Source of the DNA: a virus
IMG/VR virus record: IMGVR_UViG_3300010885_047854
Coordinates: 1-43,635 of that record
DNA: 43,635 nt
Direction: 5' to 3' (one strand)
Shown: one piece after another, positions 1 to 8,600 of the stretch
Numbering within the stretch: position 1 is the first letter of the stretch
Layout of the letters: every line of letters begins with the position of its first letter
Program-made: the position numbers and the translations under genes
Notes under the pieces: generated by a model
Told to the model about the DNA's origin: nothing
The model's database searches: none
The model's input: only the letters and a program-made list of their open reading frames with translations

Positions 1-2
1 AA

Positions 3-182
3 CTGCCACCAGCGCCATCACCGCCACCGCCGCAGAATCTCAGTAGCCCGCTTAGAACTCCTAATTTAAGCACATCAAAAAGTCATCGTATATCACAGAC
101 AATCAACGAGTTGAATCAAAAACCTCAACCTCCTAGTAAAATTCTGCCAGAAACGTCATGCCATATAAACACGCCGCTGTAA
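3..182 (+). CDS. possible C-terminal end of an upstream gene (partial)
   Basis: Frame 3 is open from the left edge to the TAA at 180-182. It would encode about 59 residues beginning LPPAPSPPPPQNLSS and ending ETSCHINTPL. The stretch is Pro/Ser/Asn-rich, lacks any domain I recognise, and is less GC-rich than the rest of the window. It overlaps the first codons of the integrase if that gene starts at 158, but not if the integrase starts at 230 or 281. A second short reading, frame 2 (TATSAITATAAESQ, stop at 44-46), could equally be the end of an upstream gene. Nothing else is visible in the first 157 bases. Confidence 0.25.
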   Translation: MPPAPSPPPPQNLSSPLRTPNLSTSKSHRISQTINELNQKPQPPSKILPETSCHINTPL

Positions 183-1474
183 AAGCACTTTACCAAGGTA
201 ATGGCAGTGATGGCAAGGATGGCTACTTGATGTTTGCGATGGCAAAGCCTAGAAGTGGGCTTAGAACTCACATCATAGATATGCACGCCAGCGCCAAGGT
301 TTACCGTCACCCTAACTCGCCGTACTTTCAGGCTTATTTTCTGCTCTGGGATGCCGCACGCGGGAAATGGAAACCAGCCACTAAAAGCACTCGTTGCACG
401 GACCCGACCAGAGCGCTGGCCATTGCCCGCAAGTTCGAGCAGGTGGCCCTGACGGCATCTGGCACCGATGGCGAAGGACGCATCACCCGACAGTTTGTGG
501 AGGATGCCATAAATAGCATCCTCGAAGCCTCTGGCCTGCCAGCCTATGTTGCAACCCACACCTGGGACGACTACAGCCAGGCATGGCTGAAAATGCAGAA
601 GGGGCGCATTACCGCCGGCACACTGATCAGCTACACGTCGAGCATCGCCAGTCTGACTAAATGGCTCGGCAAAGATAAAGTCCGTGGCCTGGGTGCTTTC
701 ACGGGAAGCCACATGCAAAGCTGGTATGAGGCTCAACTAGCTTCAGGGCTTAAACCTTCGAGCATAAACAAGCATTCCAAGCAACTGCGAGCTGTGTTCG
801 ACCGAGCGAAGTCCGAAGGCTTTTGCGAGCGCAACCCTGTCGACCTCATTCTGAAAAGCCATGGAGGGTCGGACACTCGCGAAACCTTTACCGCCGAGGA
901 CATCGTGGAAATCATTGGCCTCCTGACCCGCACAAAACAGCACGACTGGCTGACGGTTTTTCTAATTGGCCTCTGCACTGGTCAGCGACTACAGGACTGT
1001 GCTCAGGCGGATTGGAGTCAGTTCCGAATGGAAGGCGAGACGTTGGTTTGGTTGCTGATCCAAGGCAAAACAAAAGCACAGGTTGCCATACCCATCGTGG
1101 AACCTCTGGCGAGTAACCTCAAAGCACGCAGACAGGTAAGCAGCCCTCTCGTGCCAAGTTTGCATGGCATCCCAAGCGGTGGCATGAAAGGCCTATCGAC
1201 CCAATTTTCAACCCTACTCGACGCCTCAAGTATTGAGCGCGGAAAGCGCGAGCGCGCGGACGGTAGCAAGGGGAACTCATGGACCGGCAAAACGTTCCAT
1301 AGCTTGCGCCACACAACCAACTCGCTGCTCGCCAATGCCGGCGTGGCGGATGACGTTCGCCGCCAAATACTCGGTCACGCGAGCACCAAGATGAACGCCC
1401 GCTACACCCACTTGCAAATCCAGACCACCCTCGACGGACTCACCAAAGGCCTCGCAGAACTGTCCAAGCCATGA
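158..1474 (+). CDS. int: tyrosine recombinase / phage integrase
   Basis: Site-specific recombinase that would insert and excise the phage chromosome at an attachment site. The catalytic set is complete: R277 (TGQR), Lys near 304-306 (GKTK), H381-xx-R384 (HSLRH), H407 (LGHAS) and the nucleophile Y416 (ARYTHL). Residues 135-235 are a helical SAM-like core-binding domain (WDDYSQAWLKMQKGRIT...), and the catalytic domain runs from about 243 to the end. The 438-residue length is normal for the family. The start is uncertain: M1 at 158, M25 at 230 or M42 at 281. Homologous-looking sequence begins only at about residue 48 (VYRHPNSPYFQAYF), so 230 or 281 is plausible. There is no directional partner (excisionase) or repressor beside it in this window. 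The stop codon forms part of the terminator hairpin. The HSLRHTTNSLLANAGV stretch resembles integrases I associate with Verrucomicrobiota, which is a weak taxonomic hint. Confidence 0.95.
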   Translation: MPYKHAAVKALYQGNGSDGKDGYLMFAMAKPRSGLRTHIIDMHASAKVYRHPNSPYFQAYFLLWDAARGKWKPATKSTRCTDPTRALAIARKFEQVALTASGTDGEGRITRQFVEDAINSILEASGLPAYVATHTWDDYSQAWLKMQKGRITAGTLISYTSSIASLTKWLGKDKVRGLGAFTGSHMQSWYEAQLASGLKPSSINKHSKQLRAVFDRAKSEGFCERNPVDLILKSHGGSDTRETFTAEDIVEIIGLLTRTKQHDWLTVFLIGLCTGQRLQDCAQADWSQFRMEGETLVWLLIQGKTKAQVAIPIVEPLASNLKARRQVSSPLVPSLHGIPSGGMKGLSTQFSTLLDASSIERGKRERADGSKGNSWTGKTFHSLRHTTNSLLANAGVADDVRRQILGHASTKMNARYTHLQIQTTLDGLTKGLAELSKP

Positions 1475-1504
1475 AATGCAACACCTCGCCTAAGTGTTGC
1501 ATTT
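1474..1504 (+). terminator. hairpin terminator after the integrase
   Basis: A perfect 11-bp inverted repeat, AAATGCAACAC (1474-1484) and GTGTTGCATTT (1494-1504), encloses a 9-nt loop. It begins at the last base of the integrase stop codon and ends in TTT. It sits between the integrase and a family A motif, so it probably insulates the integrase from the next unit. The symmetry would let it work in both directions. Confidence 0.7.
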
Positions 1505-1513
1505 CGCCTTTAA

Positions 1514-1534
1514 GGTATGACTACACGTCAAACC
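1514..1534 (+). promoter_or_regulatory. family A dyad motif upstream of the methyltransferase
   Basis: Half-sites GGTATGAC and GTCAAACC are separated by TACAC. The motif lies 37 bp before the methyltransferase ATG. The same right half-site recurs before most units of this genome, so it is likely a shared phage promoter element or operator. The function is inferred from position and recurrence. Confidence 0.5.
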
Positions 1535-1571
1535 CATGCAATGTGAAGCATGATTCAAACCACAACCATCC

Positions 1572-2576
1572 ATGAAACACCTCAATGAGCTGGCACTTTT
1601 CGCAGGCGCTGGTGGCGGAATACTTGGCGGCAAACTCCTTGGCTGGCGAACCGTCTGCGCCGTCGAGTGGGACCCCTACGCACGGGACGTGCTGGTCGCC
1701 CGACAAAACGACGGATGCCTCGACCCGTTCCCGATCTGGGATGACGTACAAACCTTCGACGGCAAACCATGGCGAGGCGCTGTTGACGTGGTGTCAGGAG
1801 GCTTCCCGTGCCAGGACATCAGCGCAGCCGGAAAGGGCGCAGGAATCGAAGGAGCGCGATCAGGTATGTGGAAGCACATGGCGCGAATCATCGGCGCGGT
1901 TCGACCTCGCTTCGTCCTCGTGGAAAACTCACCAATGCTTGTGGGAAGAGGACTTGGAATGGTCCTCGGTGACCTTGCCCAAATGGGGTATGATGCGGAG
2001 TGGGGTATTGTGGGAGCGCATCACGCCGCCGCTCCTCACAAACGAGACAGAATCTGGATCATGGCGCACGCCTATGGCGACCGACGGGACCAAAACAAGC
2101 AACCGCTGGCGCGATGGCCGAACCAATTCCTTGAATGCACAGGTTGCGATGTACCCCACGCCGCGAGCGTGCATGACCGGAGCGGCAACACCAGAACGAC
2201 TGAACGACAAGAATCGGAACCTGGAAAAAGCCGTGGCGCAAGTGATGTGGCCGACGCCCTGCGCAACGGACCACAAGGGATCAGGCAAGACTGGGACGCT
2301 GAGAGATCGGCTGGATTATGCAGTGGAACGCGGAGCGACCAAGAGCAAAACCTTTGCCACACCGCAAGCACGGGACTTCCGCTCTCCGAGCGACAACCGC
2401 TGGGGCAACCCGAACAGGACTCAGAATCTGAACGACCAAGTTGGTGGCATGCTGAACCCGACGTGGGTCGAGTGGCTCATGGGGTGGCCAATAGGGTGGA
2501 CCGACTGCGCTGCATCGGCAACGGACAAGTACCAGCAGTGGTGCCTATCGCATGGCACCTGCTTGCCGAAGTTTGA
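1572..2576 (+). CDS. dcm: DNA (cytosine-5) methyltransferase
   Basis: Transfers a methyl group from S-adenosylmethionine to C5 of cytosine in DNA, probably shielding phage DNA from host restriction. The motifs are in canonical order: motif I LALFAGAGGGILGG (residues 7-20), motif IV GGFPCQDIS with catalytic C80, motif VI VENSPML (E118), motif VIII HKRDRIWI (156-163), a variable target-recognition region (about 170-290), then motifs IX and X (DRLRCIGNGQVPAVVP). The WWHAEPDVGRVAHGVANRVD block near the C-terminus is a signature I know from phage Dcm proteins. No paired endonuclease lies next to it, so it is an orphan enzyme here. It has no Shine-Dalgarno sequence, like most genes in this window. 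A second long gene lies in the +1 frame over almost the whole of this one (1585-2625). Confidence 0.96.
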   Translation: MKHLNELALFAGAGGGILGGKLLGWRTVCAVEWDPYARDVLVARQNDGCLDPFPIWDDVQTFDGKPWRGAVDVVSGGFPCQDISAAGKGAGIEGARSGMWKHMARIIGAVRPRFVLVENSPMLVGRGLGMVLGDLAQMGYDAEWGIVGAHHAAAPHKRDRIWIMAHAYGDRRDQNKQPLARWPNQFLECTGCDVPHAASVHDRSGNTRTTERQESEPGKSRGASDVADALRNGPQGIRQDWDAERSAGLCSGTRSDQEQNLCHTASTGLPLSERQPLGQPEQDSESERPSWWHAEPDVGRVAHGVANRVDRLRCIGNGQVPAVVPIAWHLLAEV

Positions 2577-2625
2577 CACGCATGGTATGACTACACGTCA
2601 TGCCGTCCGCTCCCCCGCCTCCTGA
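1585..2625 (+). CDS. overlapping +1-frame phage protein (MSWxFSQALVA...LNPTWVEWLMG family)
   Basis: A 346-residue frame begins 13 nt inside the methyltransferase, runs through it in the +1 frame, and stops 26 nt inside the terminase. It does not look like an accidental reading. It is Trp-rich and carries repeated [WF]xTPxA-type units (MYPTPRA, MWPTPCATD, FATPQARD) and a C-terminal block, GGMLNPTWVEWLMGWPIGWT (residues 287-306). I recall phage proteins that begin MSWLFSQALVAE, contain SSWKTxQCS and TWPRWG, and end in LNPxWVEWLMGxPxGWTDL. This reading matches them along its length (SSWKTHQC, TLPKWGMM, TDKYQQWCLSHG). MSWHFSQALVAEY is the +1 reading of the DNA for motif I (NELALFAGAGGG), and WKTHQCLWEEDLE that of VENSPMLVGRGLG, so the family is an overprint of dcm. 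The function is unknown. No Shine-Dalgarno sequence precedes the ATG, so translation would depend on the dcm start 13 nt upstream or on reinitiation. Confidence 0.6.
   Translation: MSWHFSQALVAEYLAANSLAGEPSAPSSGTPTHGTCWSPDKTTDASTRSRSGMTYKPSTANHGEALLTWCQEASRARTSAQPERAQESKERDQVCGSTWRESSARFDLASSSWKTHQCLWEEDLEWSSVTLPKWGMMRSGVLWERITPPLLTNETESGSWRTPMATDGTKTSNRWRDGRTNSLNAQVAMYPTPRACMTGAATPERLNDKNRNLEKAVAQVMWPTPCATDHKGSGKTGTLRDRLDYAVERGATKSKTFATPQARDFRSPSDNRWGNPNRTQNLNDQVGGMLNPTWVEWLMGWPIGWTDCAASATDKYQQWCLSHGTCLPKFDTHGMTTRHAVRSPAS
2584..2604 (+). promoter_or_regulatory. family A motif overlapping the terminase start
   Basis: GGTATGAC, TACAC and GTCA match the 1514 copy exactly, and the right half-site then diverges. 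The last matching A is the A of the terminase ATG at 2600. If the motif is a promoter, the terminase message starts very near its own ATG, or the true terminase start lies further inside. Confidence 0.45.
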
Positions 2626-4405
2626 AGACCTGCCGATCATTCTGCCGACCGCAGAGATGATCGAGATCGGCGATGCCCTCTACAACGAGGGACTGACCAA
2701 GAAGCTGCTCGGCGACAAACGCTGGCGACTCGACAACCTTTACTGGATCAAGCCAGAAGGTGGTGGTGACCCTGTGCAATTCAAACCGCGAGACAGCCAA
2801 AAGCTCATCTACAACCACCTGATCGAGCACCCGGACACGCCGGCCTACATCATCAAAAGCCGACGGCTTGGCTTCTCCACCGCGCTGTCCGTGTTCGCCG
2901 GCGACCAGTGTTCTTGGGAGGCAGGTCGCAACATCAACCTGGTCGATCTCACCCAGCCAGATGCGTTTAAAAAGATGCGCGAACAGATACGATACGCTGT
3001 GGACAGCCTACCACGCAGCATCCACGAGCGAATGGAGTTTACCTCACGCAACGAGAGCAACCTCGGCATGCGTGTCGCTGGACAGCCTGACAGCGCCATC
3101 AGCAACATCTTTGCCGGCATGAACGCGCGCGGTGGTGACTGCTCTGGCCTGTGGGTTTCTGAGTGGGGACCGCTCGCTGCCCAGGACCCACATCGATCTG
3201 GCAAGATCCTCTCCGGCGCTTTTCCCGCAGCCCGCAAAGGCTGGCGCTGTGTCGAGACAACTTGGATGGGAGGCAAGAACGGGGATCTCTGGAACCTCAT
3301 CGAACCCATCTATTCAGGCAACCCGAATGCGGATGGTAAAATCTTCTTCTTCCCCTGGCATGGCGACCCTGTCTGCGTGTCGATCACCGGCGAGGTCACC
3401 GATGACATCCGCGACTACTTCCGCGACCTCGAGGACCACCTCAGCAAGCGATTCAGCACCGAGCAGAAGAAATGGTGGGCTGTGGAGAAGACCAGGCTCG
3501 GCATCAAAATGCCCCAAGAGTTTCCATCGACGTTGGAAGAGGCCCTCAGCGCCCCAGGCAATGCGCCCAAGTTTTCCGAGCGTGGGTGCAACTTCATCGA
3601 GCAGCACCAGAAGACCGTCAAGACGCAGTTCGGCCTCATCAACGTGCGCAACGACCGTGCGCAGTGGGAAGACCTCGGCGAGCGCGAAGCCAGCGCCTGG
3701 GCACGCATCTGGGAGCATCCCGTGGCAGGTCGCACCTATGTGCTCCACATCGACTGGTGCACCGGGCAGAAGACCAGCACCGAGAATCCCGACTTCCATG
3801 CGGTTGGCATCCTGCGTGCCGCCTACCAGGATGAGCGCGGCGTCATCATTCCCACCGTCGAGGTCGCCGCCATCAAGATCAAAGCCCGCACAGACCTGGA
3901 CATCCTGTGCAAGCAGATCCGCGCGCTGCAACTCTACTACGGCGACTGCCTCGTCGTGCCCGAGATTAACAATATGCACGGCGTCATCCAGCTACTCCAG
4001 CAGGCAGGCTGCACCAACATCTATGAGCGACAGCTATTCCCCGACAGCAAAGAGGACAAGCGCCTGCGCACCGAGCTTGGCTGGAATACCTCATCGAGCA
4101 GCAAGCCGCTGATTTGTGAAAACCTCGCCACCACCATCCGCGAAGAAGGTCTGCTGGTCTATTGCCCGCACCTGCTCAGCGAGCTGCGTGCCTTCCAGAT
4201 CGATCTGAAGGCCCTCACTGGTCACCACGACGACTGGGTGATCTCGCTTGCCATCGGTCTGCACGCCCTGCCCCTGGCAAGCCCCATGGTTTACCAGCCA
4301 CCGGTTCTATCCCGGGCTGCGAGCGATCACCACCCCGACCAAGCCTTCGCAGACAACGCTGCTCTTTTCTACGCCGAACAAAATTCGCGTGACAGCATGT
4401 TTTAG
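2600..4405 (+). CDS. terL: phage terminase large subunit
   Basis: DNA-packaging motor that uses ATP to drive the genome into the prohead and cuts it with its own nuclease. The ATPase half has a Walker A-like KSRRLGFST (residues 86-94) and a Walker B-like GLWVSEWG (183-190, acidic E188). The nuclease half has the RNase H-type acidic residues D385 (VLHIDWCTG), E455 (VVPEINN) and D544/D545 (HHDDWVISLAIG). The 601-residue length is normal. No small terminase subunit is recognisable; the two small proteins after it (4442 and 5005) are candidates by position only. The start is set by the ATG at 2600, which overlaps a family A motif and the end of the +1-frame gene. Confidence 0.95.
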   Translation: MPSAPPPPEDLPIILPTAEMIEIGDALYNEGLTKKLLGDKRWRLDNLYWIKPEGGGDPVQFKPRDSQKLIYNHLIEHPDTPAYIIKSRRLGFSTALSVFAGDQCSWEAGRNINLVDLTQPDAFKKMREQIRYAVDSLPRSIHERMEFTSRNESNLGMRVAGQPDSAISNIFAGMNARGGDCSGLWVSEWGPLAAQDPHRSGKILSGAFPAARKGWRCVETTWMGGKNGDLWNLIEPIYSGNPNADGKIFFFPWHGDPVCVSITGEVTDDIRDYFRDLEDHLSKRFSTEQKKWWAVEKTRLGIKMPQEFPSTLEEALSAPGNAPKFSERGCNFIEQHQKTVKTQFGLINVRNDRAQWEDLGEREASAWARIWEHPVAGRTYVLHIDWCTGQKTSTENPDFHAVGILRAAYQDERGVIIPTVEVAAIKIKARTDLDILCKQIRALQLYYGDCLVVPEINNMHGVIQLLQQAGCTNIYERQLFPDSKEDKRLRTELGWNTSSSSKPLICENLATTIREEGLLVYCPHLLSELRAFQIDLKALTGHHDDWVISLAIGLHALPLASPMVYQPPVLSRAASDHHPDQAFADNAALFYAEQNSRDSMF

Positions 4406-4409
4406 AAAG

Positions 4410-4429
4410 AGTATGACTACACGTTAACC
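4410..4429 (+). promoter_or_regulatory. family A motif before 4442
   Basis: AGTATGAC, TACAC and a shortened right half-site GTTAACC lie directly after the terminase stop and 12 bp before the next ATG. The same element heads other units of this phage. Confidence 0.45.
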
Positions 4430-4441
4430 CCGCCCGCACTT

Positions 4442-4996
4442 ATGGACTACACCGCCACCGGATACCAAGCCAATGTCGCCAAGAGCGGCACCAACTACGC
4501 CACCAGCAGCTCTGGCCGACAAGCGGCCCAGCGCGAAAACGGTGATATTCTCGACCCAGGTACAGGCGCATGGATGCCTGCCAATTCCCCAACTCTCATC
4601 AAACAAGGCTTCGGTGGGGGCGCAGCAGCCAGCAAAACGGCGGCCGATGCCAACAAGTTTGCCGCCGCCCGCAACGCTGCCGAGGTCGCCGAACTCGACC
4701 AGCAGGAGGTCGAGGACCGCATCACGGAGAACAAATCCCGCAACGACGGCATGACCGCCACCGCCTTTGCCAATGCCCAGCGCGGCACCCAGCTTGGCCG
4801 CGGACTCTTCCAGCGCCGCCAGTCAGGCACCAAACTCGGTGGCTATCTCGGCCAACTCGGTGCGGGCAATGCCGCCGCCATGAAAGCCGCACGCATGAAG
4901 ACGCTGCAAGCCAAGCAAAGTGCCGATCTGACCCGCACCAACCCGATCCTCGGCTACCGAGCCGCCATCGCCGGACTGCAAAAACAACTCAGCTAA
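4442..4996 (+). CDS. unknown small phage protein, Ala/Gly/Gln-rich
   Basis: 184 residues that I do not recognise. The N-terminal third is Gly/Ser-rich and probably flexible. Residues 60-110 are an Ala/Glu/Lys-rich helix (ANKFAAARNAAEVAELDQQEVEDRI) suited to a coiled coil, followed by a basic Gly/Gln/Arg-rich section (RGTQLGRGLFQRRQSGTKLG) and a second basic helix. There is no signal peptide or membrane segment. It lies between the terminase and the giant polyvalent gene, and is headed by a family A motif at 4410. A virion-internal or head-assembly role fits the position but is not shown. The gap to the next gene is 8 bp, so the two are probably co-transcribed. Confidence 0.75.
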   Translation: MDYTATGYQANVAKSGTNYATSSSGRQAAQRENGDILDPGTGAWMPANSPTLIKQGFGGGAAASKTAADANKFAAARNAAEVAELDQQEVEDRITENKSRNDGMTATAFANAQRGTQLGRGLFQRRQSGTKLGGYLGQLGAGNAAAMKAARMKTLQAKQSADLTRTNPILGYRAAIAGLQKQLS

Positions 4997-5004
4997 ACAC
5001 CGCC

Positions 5005-5652
5005 ATGGCACTCCTCCCTTCCACCGCAGAGTCTAGAAGCGTGCCGGTCGCCGGTCGCCAGTTTGCTCAACGTCGCCTTATCCGTGGCGTCGGTGCCGCT
5101 GAGCGCGCCGTCGGTAATGCCTGGGGCCGCTTGACCAGCCGCCAGCGCGAATACTACGGCAACCAGCGCAACTTCGCCGGCGGGATGCAACGCGAATCCA
5201 ATCGCCGTGGTGACGCAGAGGAAGAAGCCAATGCCCAGGCCGAGCGTGAGCAAGGGCGCCAAGATGCCATGGGCAATGCCCCACCTCCCGCCAAGCCCAC
5301 GAACCATGCCCAGGATGTGATCGACTCGCCGAAAATGCGCGGATACATCAAGAAGGAAGTCGATGACGACATGTACCCAGAAGGCAAACCCAAGGCGCTG
5401 CCTGCCAAAGAACAATTAAGCGATGCGGTTATAAATTTTAGAGTTCGAGATATTTCCCATCCATCCACGCATAGTGCAACTGATGCTGAGGTGAAGACAT
5501 CGTCTGACCGAGGATTCGACAATGGCATGCCCCACGACGACCCCAAAATTGCCAGAAGCCGGAGACTTAAAGCCAAAGGCTACCAGATGGAATCAAATCG
5601 CCGCTTTGCTGAGCGCCGCCAGAAGCCGATGACGGCTGGCAATCTTTACTAA
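5005..5652 (+). CDS. unknown Arg/Gln-rich phage protein
   Basis: 215 residues from the ATG at 5005, chosen because it follows the previous stop by 8 bp and has the local CcgccATG context; the longer open frame upstream only reads the neighbour out of frame. The protein is highly charged. Residues 30-85 hold an Arg/Glu/Gln/Asn-rich helix (RGDAEEEANAQAEREQGRQ), followed by a Pro-rich turn and a basic C-terminus (NRRFAERRQKPMTAGNLY). No known domain is visible. The central part (nt 5410-5520) is AT-richer than its flanks, which may mark an insertion. By position it may be a virion-internal or head protein expressed with the giant gene. Confidence 0.75.
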   Translation: MALLPSTAESRSVPVAGRQFAQRRLIRGVGAAERAVGNAWGRLTSRQREYYGNQRNFAGGMQRESNRRGDAEEEANAQAEREQGRQDAMGNAPPPAKPTNHAQDVIDSPKMRGYIKKEVDDDMYPEGKPKALPAKEQLSDAVINFRVRDISHPSTHSATDAEVKTSSDRGFDNGMPHDDPKIARSRRLKAKGYQMESNRRFAERRQKPMTAGNLY

Positions 5653-5697
5653 AACCCCCCCGCAGTCCTTTCCCGGCGAAGTCGTTGAGGGCGCAAC

Positions 5698-8600
5698 GTG
5701 AATCTCACGAAACGCTTCCCCATGCCCAACGAAATCGACCGCGCTCTCTCCTACTTCACGCCCGACCCGAAAGCCCTGGGAGAAGCCCGCAGACGCCGCA
5801 GCCAGCGCGATAGTAACTACGACCAAGGCTACCGAGAAGGACTCAGACTCCGCCAGGAGCAGGAGCGCGCTGCCGAGGCACAACTCAAGGAGCAGGAGCG
5901 GATCGACAAAGCACGCGCCAAGGCCGAAGCCGAGCAGGCCGCGCTCGACCGCAAACAGCAGCTCGCCGACACCGAAGCCACCTTCCGCCGTGCCGGTCGC
6001 CCCACCTTCACCGATGCCCTCGGTGACATCCGCCCCGTCGATGACGACGCCACTTGGGAGCGCAAGCAGCAGGACAAGAAGGTCGATGAAGACCTCAAAG
6101 CGCAGTCCCGTGCCGACGCCGCCTTCCGCAAGAGCGAATCCGTCCGCCTGAACCAGGCCGAAACCAAACTCAAGTCCGGCCTCGACGACTTCGACGCCGC
6201 CGAAGCCCTCGGTGCGCAGGCCGTCAGCGCCAAAGCCAGCGAATTGATCGGACTGTCACAGAGGGTCAAGCACCTCAGCGACAACGCCACGACCGATCAG
6301 GAACTCGCCGAACTGGAAGCCACCCAAAAGCGCCTACTGGAAGCCCGCAGCGAAAAGGAGCAGCTCGAGAACAACGAGCGCACCATCAAGGTCGCACGTC
6401 TGAACAAAGACGCCGAACTCAGACCGCAACTTGGAGAGATCCAGAAAGCGCGTGACGTGCTGCCCATCACCACCGCGCCCCTCATTCCTAAAATTGCCGG
6501 GGTCACGCTCCAGAGCACCGTCTCCACCAACCCTGCCAGCCCAGCCAGCGCCGATCCTGCTCGTGCTGCCGCCGTGCTGCGCACCCAGATCACCGCCCTG
6601 CGTGAAAAGGGCGATTTCGTGCGTGCCGATGCGTTGGAAAAGCGCCTCACCAATCCCGCCAAGTGGGAAGCCGAGCAAAAAGCCTTCCGCCAGACCGCCA
6701 GCCCTGAAGTCCTCGCCCAGACCGTCCAGGCAGGCCAGGCCGACATCACCCAGCAGTGGCAGGCCACCGAGCAGAGCCATGCCGTGCTCAATGCCCAGCG
6801 CCAGACCTACTACGACCGCATCGACCGCGCACAGGCCCGCAACCAGGCCCTGCTCGACCAGCCCCACAGCGACGCCGATGTCGCCACCTTCCGCAACGAC
6901 ACAACCGGCGAAGAAACCCGCTGGCACAAAGCCGCCGTCGGTGACTACACCAGCGCCATCCAGGGCTACCAGACCTGGACCCAGGCCAATCAGGAAAAGA
7001 TCGACCTGCTGAACCTCAACCAGCAGCAGCTTCAAATCGAAGCCAAGAACCTCGACAAGCACGCCAACCAACTCCGCTACCTCGGCAGAGAGCAGCAGCG
7101 TGAAAAGGACGGTGAACGCAGCACGCAGCTTGAGAAAATGCGCCAGATCCCCGGCATGGCTGAGTTCGCCGACGAGCTCGAGCAGCAAGACGCCGAGTTC
7201 AAGCAACGCGCCAAGGACATCGAGCGCAAGTATGCACCGCCACCGAGCGCCGACGCCACAGAGGCCACCGTGCCGGAGTCGCCCACAGGCACCGAGGAAC
7301 GCACCTACCTGCGCACCCTGCAAAAGGACAGCGCCACCCGTGCGCTCCAGCAAGCCGCCCAAGACAGAGCCAGTGCCATGCAGGAGCGCATGCAGGCCAA
7401 AGCGGAAAACATCAGCACGCTTTACACCGACTGGGCCAAGGACCTCAACGTCACCGACTGGCAGAAGGACCAAGACTTCACCCCACGACTCCAGCAGGAA
7501 GCCAAGGACCGCGGACTCACCGAGTCAGAAGCCCGCAAGTTCCTCAACGACAGCCGCATGAACGACTGGGACCGCCCCCTGGTCGGACCACTCAGCAAAG
7601 GTGACAACACTGGCCGCGACGTGGGAGCGTCCATCGCCCACGCCTTCGACCAATTCATCACTGGCGAAACGGTCGATGAACCCAGCCGCCAACTCACGGA
7701 TGGCACCCTGCGCATCAACCCAGTGCTGCATCTGGACCCGAAAGCCTACCAGCAGGCCGTCAATGCCTCAACAGCCAGCCCAGAGGCCAAGAAACTCGCG
7801 CAGCAGCAGTTTGCCAAGCTCCACGAGATCGCCGGCATTCAAGCCGTCAACGACCTTGAAAACGAAGCCGCCATTCCCGGCCTGCCTGACTTCAACAACT
7901 GGCGTGCCGCCAAGCTGCAAAACAGTCCCGAGTTCGCTCGCAAGACCCTCGGCACCCAAGCCACGGAATTCCTCGCCGAGATGCGAACTCGTGGCGACGT
8001 CGCTCAGTATGCCGACCTCATCACCCGCAAGGTCGCAGGTGGCCTCGCGCAGGTCGCTGGCATGGTCAATGGCATCACCGCTCTGGTCACTGGCCCCGTG
8101 CCCATCGCCGGCGAATGGTTTGCTCAAGCCGCTGGGGATTCGCTCAAACTCGCCGATATGATGTCCGGGCAGGTCGCCAATAAAGGCGGTGCCGATACCG
8201 TAACGATGCGCAGCACCGGCCTGCTCGGCGAACTCCTGCCTCAGCTTTTACCGATGATGGTCGGCGGTGGACTGCTCAACGCCACGGGTAAAGTCGCCCC
8301 TATGCTTGCCGCTGCCATCATGGGCGGTATGCAGACAGGCGGACTCCAGCAGGCCAGTGTCTATCAGAACCTCCGTGCCAAGCTCAACCCCGCCACCGGC
8401 CTGCCCTACACCCACATCGAGGCTTGGGCACAAGCCGCCCCTGGTGCCATTGCCTCCGGTATCGTCACGGGTTTCCTGACCGCCCTCGGTGGCAAGACCG
8501 GTGGTGAAGCCGCCCTCACCGGACTCATGACCCAAGCCGGCCGCAACGCCGCCCGCAAAGCCCTGCGCGACAGCTACAAGAACGTCTGGGCTACCATGAA

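Noticed and set aside
1-157. Attachment site or tRNA at the left edge
   Set aside because: I see no tRNA-like fold, no direct repeat with another part of the window, and no recognisable host gene.
3132-4112. A 326-residue open frame in another frame of the terminase gene
   Set aside because: Its protein is Ser/Pro/Ala/Arg-rich with no domain, as expected from out-of-frame GC-rich coding sequence. The terminase motifs are all in the main frame.
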